Assembly (NCBI GenBank): GCA_017694915.1 | Contig: JADIMF010000145.1 | Location: 1 to 43,346 of the forward strand | Direction of reading: 5' to 3' | Source: Candidatus Ornithospirochaeta stercoravium | Lineage (GTDB): Bacteria; Spirochaetota; Spirochaetia; Sphaerochaetales; Sphaerochaetaceae | Length of the DNA stretch: 43,346 nt | Program-made: the position numbers and the translations under genes | Shown here: piece after piece, positions 1 through 6,846 of the stretch | Numbering within the stretch: the first letter of the stretch is position 1 | Layout: each line of letters starts with the position of its first letter | Notes under the pieces: generated by a model | Seen by the model: the letters and a program-made list of their open reading frames with translations, nothing else | Told to the model about the DNA's origin: nothing | The model's database searches: none

Positions 1-58
1 ACATTCAGCTATGAAGGCTATACAACTTCTACGACTGTTACAGATGTAGTCGAGTAAT
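1..58 (+). pseudogene. 3' fragment of a lipoprotein gene (second, inverted copy of the 3' end of 1506..1898)
   Basis: Frame 1 reads TFSYEGYTTSTTVTDVVE*, identical to the C-terminus of the minus-strand lipoprotein; truncated by the window edge. Confidence 0.75.
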
Positions 59-82
59 CTTGCTTCCAAACCGTTATTCTAG

Positions 83-110
83 CAGGGCTGTGAAAGCAGC
101 TCTGTTTTTT
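83..110 (+). terminator. Rho-independent terminator after the lipoprotein gene (copy 1)
   Basis: CAGGGCTG-tgaaag-CAGCTCTG followed by TTTTTT. Confidence 0.8.
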
Positions 111-118
111 ATTCCGGT

Positions 119-439
119 AATACCGCTTCAAGGTACTGCTCATATACGGCTCCTACTCCCAGCCTTCCTACTCCGAGCCTTTCTCTTAAAAACTTATCTG
201 ATTCAGAGTATGGATATGAGTGGAGCTGTACTATTACTAATAGAAGCTCCTTCCCTTCGGGAACAAGCTTTAGCGCAAGTTGTCCAGGAGCAGAGCTGAA
301 CCGCATCACCTCATATGTGTATTATTTCCGCCCCGATAGGTATCATGGCTCTGGTACTTATACTGTAACAGTAAGCGCGACATGTTCTGGATATAGGAGT
401 TCTTCCGCAAGCAAGTCGATTGAAATCAAAAAAGTTTAA
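119..439 (+). CDS. Silent/alternative tail-fibre C-terminal cassette C (106 aa, no start codon of its own)
   Basis: Open from the recombination core: NTASRYCSYTAPTPSLPTPSLSLKNLSDSEYGYEWSCTITNRSSFPSGTSFSAS...SIEIKKV*; similar to cassette B. Confidence 0.8.
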   Translation, partial: NTASRYCSYTAPTPSLPTPSLSLKNLSDSEYGYEWSCTITNRSSFPSGTSFSASCPGAELNRITSYVYYFRPDRYHGSGTYTVTVSATCSGYRSSSASKSIEIKKV

Positions 440-450
440 TGCTTGTTTAG

Positions 451-807
451 GGGTTTCCTCTGGATATCTCTGTTGTTGAAGAATCGGCATATCCGGGTGC
501 AGTTGCATATGCCTGCATTACGAAACTGTATTCCAATCCATTATTATTTTCATTATATAAGATTGTTCCTGGCGCTGAAAGCTTAAGCTGTCATCTTTAC
601 TGCACAACGCCGAATGCTACTATTCATTGGACTGTAACATTTTCTAAAGGAAATCCCAATAAAAGGCAATGGAGTGGATCCTGTTCTAATGGCGGATATA
701 TAAGCGGTGTTACAAGTAGCTATTATCCATTGACGATAACAGCTTATGCTACAGCTCCCGGTTATACTCAAAGCGACTCGGTGACACGTACAACAAGCCC
801 ATATTAA
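451..807 (+). pseudogene. Orphan tail-tip-like cassette D, lacking core and ATG
   Basis: Open frame ...YCTTPNATIHWTVTFSKGN...ITAYATAPGYTQSDSVTRTTSPY*, resembling the CHB_HEX_C-like repeat of the tail fibre (TSGATIYYRKG...VTVYAYATASGYSTSNTAS). Confidence 0.5.
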
Positions 808-809
808 TA

Positions 810-1124
810 TTATTTCTCAAGGGTAATGCTCCAAGAAGCGGAAGATGCCTTATATCCGGAACATTGTGCTGTTACGGTACCACTGTTAAATGAACCAAAT
901 GGTCTGATATACCACGGGTTACCGTTTCCTAAAAGAGGCTGGTACCCTGGTCTGTATTGATCCCATGTTGCGCTGAACGTTGTGCCAGAAGGAAATGAAG
1001 ATTTGTTTTGAAGATATATATTTAAGTAATATCCTTCAGAGTCAGACAAATCATCTAGCCTAAGCTGCGGAGTCGGCAAACTCGGGGTCGGCGCCGTATA
1101 CGAGCAGTACCTTGAAGCGGTATT
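810..1124 (-). CDS. Alternative tail-fibre C-terminal cassette B (104 aa)
   Basis: rc reads NTASRYCSYTAPTPSLPTPQLRLDDLSDSEGYYLNIYLQNKSSFPSGTTF...SITLEK*; its first 130 bp are identical to 43217-43346. Confidence 0.85.
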   Translation of the reverse strand, partial: NTASRYCSYTAPTPSLPTPQLRLDDLSDSEGYYLNIYLQNKSSFPSGTTFSATWDQYRPGYQPLLGNGNPWYIRPFGSFNSGTVTAQCSGYKASSASWSITLEK

Positions 1125-1132
1125 TGTGGTAG

Positions 1133-1444
1133 TTAGAATGTTCCGCTCATTGGGGCTTGTGTATTTGACCAATTCTCAGCAGACACTGTAACAGAAGATG
1201 ATCTAGAACCATCTGAAACGGTAATCGTTATGGAAGTAATGTCATGGCACATGAAGGTACTTGAAGTAATGTTATAATTGGCTGTCCAGCCAATACGCTG
1301 ACTGCTGGTATAAGTATAAGAAGAATTCCAGTTACTGATTGTAAAGTGTATGAAGACATTATTATCGTTATAGGTTTTTCTCCAGGAGCCCGCTGGCTTA
1401 GGTAGCGAAGGCTGAGTATAGCTACAGTAACGTGAAGCGGTATT
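1133..1444 (-). CDS. Alternative tail-fibre C-terminal cassette A (103 aa)
   Basis: rc reads NTASRYCSYTQPSLPKPAGSWRKTYNDNNVFIHFTISNWNSSYTY...NTQAPMSGTF*. Confidence 0.8.
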   Translation of the reverse strand, partial: NTASRYCSYTQPSLPKPAGSWRKTYNDNNVFIHFTISNWNSSYTYTSSQRIGWTANYNITSSTFMCHDITSITITVSDGSRSSSVTVSAENWSNTQAPMSGTF

Positions 1445-1562
1445 ACCGGAATAAAAAACAGAGCTGCTTTCACAGCCCTGCTAGAATAACGGTTTGGAAG
1501 CAAGATTACTCGACTACATCTGTAACAGTCGTAGAAGTTGTATAGCCTTCATAGCTGAATGT
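1433..1562. repeat. Right arm of 130-bp inverted repeat (partner 1-130)
   Basis: Exact reverse complement of 1-130. Confidence 0.95.
1453..1480 (-). terminator. Rho-independent terminator after the lipoprotein gene (copy 2)
   Basis: Same hairpin plus T6 as 83-110, on the minus strand. Confidence 0.8.
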
Positions 1563-1898
1563 AACAGTGCAGGTGAGTGTATCTCCGGCCTCTACATCAT
1601 CAAGCTCTTCATAGATCGGTGCGGCTATCTCCAGCTCGTTGGAAAGCGATTTCTCGAAGAGCACGTTGCCTGAAGCGTCTTTGACTGCATAATCAGCAGT
1701 AATTCCCCAGTAGACACCGAAGTAATCTTTCGGAACATTGAGGACTTGAATCTTAACTTCCGTGCTATCAATTCCCTTGATTGCCCTGAATTCGACTTCC
1801 GGCTCCGGAAGAAGCGATGCATCCGGCCTTGCCTTGCATGATGCGAACATCACTACCATAAGAAGCGCAAGCACTCCTAAAAATACTTTCTTACGCAT
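1506..1898 (-). CDS. Lipoprotein, adjacent to the variable tail-tip locus
   Basis: Signal peptide MRKKVFLGVLALLMVVMFASC with lipobox; RBS-like AAAGGAG upstream. Confidence 0.8.
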   Translation of the reverse strand: MRKKVFLGVLALLMVVMFASCKARPDASLLPEPEVEFRAIKGIDSTEVKIQVLNVPKDYFGVYWGITADYAVKDASGNVLFEKSLSNELEIAAPIYEELDDVEAGDTLTCTVTFSYEGYTTSTTVTDVVE

Positions 1899-1954
1899 TT
1901 TATACTCCTTTACTCATTGCGAGTTGATATGATGGTAGGATAGAAAAAAGCATT

Positions 1955-1974
1955 TGTCGCGGAGCGGCGTTATG
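1955..1974 (-). promoter_or_regulatory. 20-bp dispersed motif, copy 1
   Basis: CATAACGCCGCTCCGCGACA on the minus strand, with TTGACT 18 bp upstream; lipoprotein start about 57 bp downstream. Confidence 0.7.
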
Positions 1975-1987
1975 GTGAGGTAATTCC

Positions 1988-2770
1988 TTACCAGTCAACA
2001 ATTTTGCTTATTCTTCGTTTCATTCCTTTTGATGACTTTCTGAGATACCGCATTGTTGTTTTTACGGAGGCGTGGCCCATGAGTTTCTGCAGAAACTGAA
2101 GGTCCTTGCATTTCTCATATACCTTCCTGGCAAAGAAAGCTCTGAATGCATGCGGATGCATCGGACGCTTAGGTATTCCATACTTCTCTGCTAGCTTATG
2201 AAACTTAGCCCTTATATACCTCTGAGAAGGCCTGATGATGAATCCCTGTTTCATTCTTCCTTCCAGTGTTTTCCGGAGAGACGCAGGAAACCATACCCGG
2301 CGTATCTTATCTCCCTTCCCGATGATATCGATGTAACCCTGTCTTATATGGCTGTCTTTCACCTGTACGGCTTCGGATATACGCATGCCAGTGCAGGCTA
2401 GGAGCTTAACGATGCAGTACCATTCATCATCCCGATCCTTCAGGAGTCCTTCCAGGAGCTTCTGGTACATGCTTGTAGTAAGTTCATCATCAACGTAATC
2501 CGGTATCTCTACCTTCAGAGGCTTAAGCCTGAATCTCATGTGAAGATATTCCGCATACTTGTTCAGGGCATGGATTCTCAGTGTGACAGTTCCAGCCGAT
2601 ACTCTCTGCTGTTCCTCTTCTTTCCATCTGCAGAGTTCCGCAGTGGTCATAGAGTAGCCCTGCTCATAGAAGAATCTTATAGCATGCTCATATGTCTCAA
2701 TTGTAGCGATAGAAAGGTTCTTTCCCTTCATCCAGTTCCTGAAGCCATTGATGTCTTTTGTTTCGTTCAT
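1988..2770 (-). CDS. Tyrosine recombinase (candidate tail-fibre DNA invertase)
   Basis: 260 aa; catalytic motifs TGMRISE, HAFRAFFARK, LMGHASVKTTMRYL (R..HxxR..H..Y). Confidence 0.9.
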   Translation of the reverse strand: MNETKDINGFRNWMKGKNLSIATIETYEHAIRFFYEQGYSMTTAELCRWKEEEQQRVSAGTVTLRIHALNKYAEYLHMRFRLKPLKVEIPDYVDDELTTSMYQKLLEGLLKDRDDEWYCIVKLLACTGMRISEAVQVKDSHIRQGYIDIIGKGDKIRRVWFPASLRKTLEGRMKQGFIIRPSQRYIRAKFHKLAEKYGIPKRPMHPHAFRAFFARKVYEKCKDLQFLQKLMGHASVKTTMRYLRKSSKGMKRRISKIVDW

Positions 2771-2775
2771 ACCAC

Positions 2776-2795
2776 CATAATGCCGCTCCGCGACA
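2776..2795 (+). promoter_or_regulatory. 20-bp dispersed motif, copy 2
   Basis: CATAATGCCGCTCCGCGACA, upstream of the 2865 operon. Confidence 0.7.
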
Positions 2796-2864
2796 TGGCC
2801 TTGTGCCGGTGTTAATCTCTACTTGTGTGTTTTGAATATAGGAGATTGCCAATGAGGAATAAGC

Positions 2865-3203
2865 ATGGAGATTTTCATTATCTCGTCCGGAATGCTTGCA
2901 GTAACGTTATGCCTCAATGTTGTTGGCTCGGTCCTGAAGTACAGGACAGGCACTCCTAACGAACTGATAGCTTTCATCCTTACAGCTATCTCTTTCTGCA
3001 TCTGGTGCCTTATCGGAGCTTGGAAGAACATCGATACATACTATGGTTCTGCATTCTGGTATGAGGTTCTATTCAAAAACGGATTCTCTCTGGGGCTTCC
3101 GACAGCGGGCTTTGCAATAACAGGCTGGGATATCTTCCACGGTATCCATCGGTTTCGGAAGAACAGGAAAGCCGGAAAAGGAAAGGAGAAAGCAGCGACA
3201 TGA
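2865..3203 (+). CDS. Small membrane protein, holin-like candidate
   Basis: 112 aa with about 3 hydrophobic segments and a basic C-terminal tail. Confidence 0.5.
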   Translation: MEIFIISSGMLAVTLCLNVVGSVLKYRTGTPNELIAFILTAISFCIWCLIGAWKNIDTYYGSAFWYEVLFKNGFSLGLPTAGFAITGWDIFHGIHRFRKNRKAGKGKEKAAT

Positions 3204-3889
3204 ATAAGGATAGGAAAGCAGTGCTCAAGAATGCAGCTGCATTCGGAATAGTCATCGGGCTATGGCTTCTCTATGCCCTGATGACAGCAGATCTGGTAAT
3301 GCTCCTGGAAGGGCTTACTGCAGTAGTCTTTGTGACGATAATTACGCTTCTTGCATCCGATGCGATGGAAAAGGCGTTCTTTGAGTCCGCAAAGCTTACA
3401 TGGCAGTATCTGATTCTTGGGATATTCATCCTGGTAACCGATGGCTTATGGCTCTTCTTCGCATCCTGCACTACATGGATGCAGTTCGTACTGAGAGGTC
3501 TGCTGATGATAGCGGCCGGAGCTGGCACATTCTGCTGGTACTGGTTCTTCTACAAGATGTCTGTGATGACAGAGTCGGAGCGTCTGATACGCCTTCTCTC
3601 CAAAGCATATGCGAAAGCTGCAAAGGCATTCCCTGCGCTTGATGACGAGGGGGTAAGGAACGCCCTAAAGGAGACTCTGTTTTGCAGGCTCGAGGGCGAT
3701 AGTCTGGAAGGTGAGCTGCTCCCTGATCAGCCTTTTGTTCCTCAGTGCAGAACCTACAACCAGCTCGCTGATTCCAGCGATCTCTCAGCTCAGGAGAAGT
3801 CTTCTGCTATGACTAACATCGCGGCATATATCAACACGCTTGTAGCTCGCAGGACCAGCAAGACTAAGAAGGATAAGACCTCGGAATAA
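3200..3889 (+). CDS. Multi-pass membrane protein
   Basis: 229 aa, N-terminal half with about 4 TM segments; overlaps the previous stop (ATGA). Confidence 0.6.
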   Translation: MNKDRKAVLKNAAAFGIVIGLWLLYALMTADLVMLLEGLTAVVFVTIITLLASDAMEKAFFESAKLTWQYLILGIFILVTDGLWLFFASCTTWMQFVLRGLLMIAAGAGTFCWYWFFYKMSVMTESERLIRLLSKAYAKAAKAFPALDDEGVRNALKETLFCRLEGDSLEGELLPDQPFVPQCRTYNQLADSSDLSAQEKSSAMTNIAAYINTLVARRTSKTKKDKTSE

Positions 3890-3903
3890 TAGGAGGCCTT
3901 TAT

Positions 3904-4218
3904 ATGACGACAACTGATAAGGAGAAAAAGAGAAATGATGATAAGAAAGGATTCTGGAAGAGGTTCAAGGAGGCTCTGCAGAGTCCTCCTGGCCGGTTTC
4001 TTTGTACTCTTCTTGGCATTGCTGCCGCTGGGGGCATGGCCTATTCAGCAGGCAGAAAAAACGGAAGAGAAGATAGAGATAGAGATTCCTACCGATACGA
4101 TGGAAGAGCAAATTCCGGAGGAAGCATCGCAGAGCACGCCCTCTGGGACAGCATCCAGGGACATCTCGACAGAGCAGCTGAGCTCGCTCTCAAAGGCAGA
4201 GGAGGGGAAGAGGCTTAA
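3904..4218 (+). CDS. Small membrane protein, overlapping the next ORF
   Basis: AGGAGG SD about 8 nt upstream; TM FLCTLLGIAAAGGMAYSAG; frame differs from 3935..4567. Confidence 0.6.
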   Translation: MTTTDKEKKRNDDKKGFWKRFKEALQSPPGRFLCTLLGIAAAGGMAYSAGRKNGREDRDRDSYRYDGRANSGGSIAEHALWDSIQGHLDRAAELALKGRGGEEA

Positions 4219-4567
4219 TGGCGATGAAGCTACAGAGCTCTATCTTGCCATTGTCGAGGCAAGGGACGAGGTCAAGACAGCCCGTGCAGCCGCTGAAGCC
4301 AAAGATGCCGAAATCGCAGATCTCAAATCTAGGCTTGGTGCAGCAGAGGAAGAAACAGGTACAAAGGCCTATCTGATGCTTGATGGCATCGTAGGCTTTG
4401 AGTCCGGAATCCCTCAGTTCGGAGCAGGGGTAACGGTAGGTACACGCATCGGCAACAGTCTGATGGTAGAGCTCGGTGCGGATTACATGATTGGAGGCCT
4501 TAACGGCTACAACCAGTTCGACATTGATAATTTCCAGTTCCGCTGCGGCGTTGGCTGGATGTTCTAA
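3935..4567 (+). CDS. Spanin-like protein: inner-membrane anchor, coiled coil, C-terminal beta-strand/outer-membrane-like segment
   Basis: RRLCRVLLAGFFVLFLALLPLG TM; heptad-rich EARDEVKTARAAAEAKDAEIADLKSRL; amphipathic C-terminus ending GVGWMF. Confidence 0.55.
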   Translation: MMIRKDSGRGSRRLCRVLLAGFFVLFLALLPLGAWPIQQAEKTEEKIEIEIPTDTMEEQIPEEASQSTPSGTASRDISTEQLSSLSKAEEGKRLNGDEATELYLAIVEARDEVKTARAAAEAKDAEIADLKSRLGAAEEETGTKAYLMLDGIVGFESGIPQFGAGVTVGTRIGNSLMVELGADYMIGGLNGYNQFDIDNFQFRCGVGWMF

Positions 4568-4589
4568 ACAGACAAGGAGATTCTTTATT

Positions 4590-5264
4590 ATGAAGAGAAA
4601 ACTGTTCGCAGTGCTTATTGCGGCACTCGCGCTTATCATGATTGCGGCATGCACACCTAAGGCCGTTGAGGATATTCCCGGAGACGATGGAGACTCTGCA
4701 GCAGCTGTGGAAGCTGCTGAGCTTCTTGATTCGTATCTTGGAGCCTTCGGCCACGTAAGGATGCTTGGCGATATTGACCATATCCTCAAGGGTGATATGG
4801 ATGCTTCTATGAAGCTTTCAGGTGCCATTGAGCTCGGCAAGGAGAAGACAGAGCTTTCCATCCCGCTTACCCTGGCTGAATACGATTTCGATGGACATAA
4901 GAATCCCGGAGATCCGGAGCCTGAGAAGTACACCAGGATAGCAACAGGAAAGCTTGTACTTACCCTTATCGGTGCTATGAATGCTGAAGGAACAGAATTC
5001 ATTGCTTCCGGATACAGGTTCACTGATGTGGATGTAACGCTTGATTGCGATACATCGACATATCTTGTCCTGGATCTGGATACTGCGGAAATCAAGGCAG
5101 GATCCCTTGATGGCATCTTCACGACTTCCGGTGGAATCGCAAGAGCTGCAGTGAAGATTGCTTTTGCAGAAGGCAAGCCGACAGGCATTGCCGATGTTAA
5201 CACTCCTAAATTCGGAGAGCCTTCCGGAGCTTTTGAAGTGAATGGAATAGCTTCCGAGTTCTAG
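4590..5264 (+). CDS. Lipoprotein of unknown function
   Basis: MKRKLFAVLIAALALIMIAACTPK lipobox; SD AAGGAG; start trimmed from ORF 4491. Confidence 0.75.
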   Translation: MKRKLFAVLIAALALIMIAACTPKAVEDIPGDDGDSAAAVEAAELLDSYLGAFGHVRMLGDIDHILKGDMDASMKLSGAIELGKEKTELSIPLTLAEYDFDGHKNPGDPEPEKYTRIATGKLVLTLIGAMNAEGTEFIASGYRFTDVDVTLDCDTSTYLVLDLDTAEIKAGSLDGIFTTSGGIARAAVKIAFAEGKPTGIADVNTPKFGEPSGAFEVNGIASEF

Positions 5265-5286
5265 GGCAATACTCCTTTAGGTATTT

Positions 5287-5340
5287 GGCCGGTATCCTTT
5301 TATCCTCCGAGAGATTCATTGGATGCCGGCCTCTTCTTTT
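5287..5340. terminator. Bidirectional terminator between convergent genes
   Basis: GGCCGGTATCC/GGATGCCGGCC 11-bp stem followed by TCTTCTTTT; lies between the + lipoprotein and - integrase genes. Confidence 0.65.
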
Positions 5341-6592
5341 ATGCCTTTCTTTCCTTAAGGACTTCATCCAGGGAGATTACCCCGGAATCCTGGCCGCGTC
5401 TTTTCCTGTTTTCAAAGAAGCTATCACGGTTCCTGTCCAGGAGTCTTATCATTTCCTTCTCGCCTCTGTGGTCATAGTCATCACGGAGCTTGGTGTGCCC
5501 CATGGAGACTGCGAGGATGCTGTCTGGCATATCGCCGCGTCTGTCGGTCTCGTATGAATGCCTGAGGCAGTACTGCACGATTCCCTCATGGTAAAAGCCA
5601 TGCTCCTGCATTATGATCTTGAAATGCTTATTTGTTGTGTCAGGACTTAGAGGTTTGCCGCTCTTTGGACCCGCGAATAATAGGTCATCTTCAGAAAGGT
5701 TATTTTCGTCTATATATCTGATAAGAAGCTCCGCTGTATCATCATAAAGAAGCCCTGAACGCTTCTCTAGTCCTTTTCCGGATGTTTTTACCCGTTCAAG
5801 TATCTCCCTTGCCTCATTGTTGTAAGTGCGGTTGGCCGTTACGTAATATCCCTTCTTTGTCAGCCATACATCCGACACTCTCAATGCCGCTATCTCGCCA
5901 TGCCTCCAGCCTGTATCGTACATTATCGAGAAGAACACCGCCCACATGAGGCCTCGCCACACTTTTATTCTTTCCTCTAGGTTTTCCGGGAACAGTACCA
6001 AGAGCTGTTCAGGCGGTACTGCTTCCCTTGCTGTGCCTTCTTCTGTTATCTCTGCTATCTCCCGTGCCGGATTCTCGCTTATGTATCCATCCTTTTTTGC
6101 CTGGTCTAGAACTATCCTGAATGCGTGAAGAATCTTGTTTTTCGTGGCATCTGCTGCATCTTTCCCATTCAGCTGCTTTATCTCTGGAAGCCAGTTCTCA
6201 ATCGATTTTGTCGTTATCGCCGTAAGCAGGAAGTCGCCGAATCGAGGGAGGATATGGTTATCCAGCCTGGCTTGATGGTTGATATAGTATCGAGGTGCTC
6301 TTTTCCTTTTGTATCGGCGTTCAAGGGCTTGATAAGAATCAGAATCCTCCCGCATAAAGAAATCCTTTGCATATTCTCTTAGAGTAGGGGTTCCTGTCGA
6401 GCTTCTGATTCCATAGTCAGCTAGATATCTTTCTGCAAACATTGTTGCACTAGGCAGATCGTAGTATCCTGTTGATATCCTTTTCCCTGGAATGAAATCG
6501 AATTCCACGCTTATCGGGCGCCCCGCACAGGACCTGAATTTGTAAGGTTTATCAGTGCTTCTATGTCTTCCCATAATATTGATTTTCCTCAT
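5339..6592 (-). CDS. int: Phage integrase (tyrosine recombinase family)
   Basis: 417 aa; TGWRHGEIAAL, YCLRHSYETDRRGD, MGHTKLRDDYDHRGE motifs. Confidence 0.9.
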   Translation of the reverse strand: MRKINIMGRHRSTDKPYKFRSCAGRPISVEFDFIPGKRISTGYYDLPSATMFAERYLADYGIRSSTGTPTLREYAKDFFMREDSDSYQALERRYKRKRAPRYYINHQARLDNHILPRFGDFLLTAITTKSIENWLPEIKQLNGKDAADATKNKILHAFRIVLDQAKKDGYISENPAREIAEITEEGTAREAVPPEQLLVLFPENLEERIKVWRGLMWAVFFSIMYDTGWRHGEIAALRVSDVWLTKKGYYVTANRTYNNEAREILERVKTSGKGLEKRSGLLYDDTAELLIRYIDENNLSEDDLLFAGPKSGKPLSPDTTNKHFKIIMQEHGFYHEGIVQYCLRHSYETDRRGDMPDSILAVSMGHTKLRDDYDHRGEKEMIRLLDRNRDSFFENRKRRGQDSGVISLDEVLKERKA

Positions 6593-6808
6593 ATAAATCG
6601 AAAAATCAAGGTTTTACGGTAACATTTTTGGTAACATATTTTAAGGCAATGCGGAGTTAAATCTTTTGCGTATAAATAATTATAAAATAATATATATGCC
6701 GGCAGCCAACATCTGCGCTATATTACCAAAATCGTAAAACCCGATTTTTATAATATTTACATAGTTTTTCTTTTCATCAGCGCTGCATCATCAGCATTGA
6801 TTTGGTAA

Positions 6809-6837
6809 CAATTCGGTAACACTTTGTCACCGAATTG
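6809..6837. repeat. Inverted repeat in the possible attP region
   Basis: CAATTCGGT...ACCGAATTG, with several nearby GGTAACA repeats. Confidence 0.7.
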
Positions 6838-6846
6838 CCTTATTGT

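Larger units (their letters stand above)
1..130. repeat. Left arm of 130-bp inverted repeat (partner 1433-1562)
   Basis: Base-by-base reverse-complement comparison: 1-130 identical to rc(1433-1562), first mismatch at 131. Confidence 0.95.

Noticed and set aside
60-299. ORF 60..299 (+) MLPNRYSSRAVKAALF... and its mirror 1228..1503 (-)
   Set aside because: Out-of-frame reading of the terminator, core and tip DNA; the supported frames are the NTASRYCSYT frames in cassettes C and A.
1-1562. Diversity-generating retroelement as the source of tip variation
   Set aside because: No reverse transcriptase or template/variable repeat pair with adenine-biased differences seen; cores and a recombinase fit inversion better.
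2198-2401. Plus-strand ORFs within the recombinase gene
   Set aside because: Antisense to a well-supported tyrosine recombinase.
4190-5203. Long minus-strand ORF of 337 aa
   Set aside because: Ser/Ala-rich antisense shadow of the plus-strand lipoprotein gene; no RBS or domain signal.
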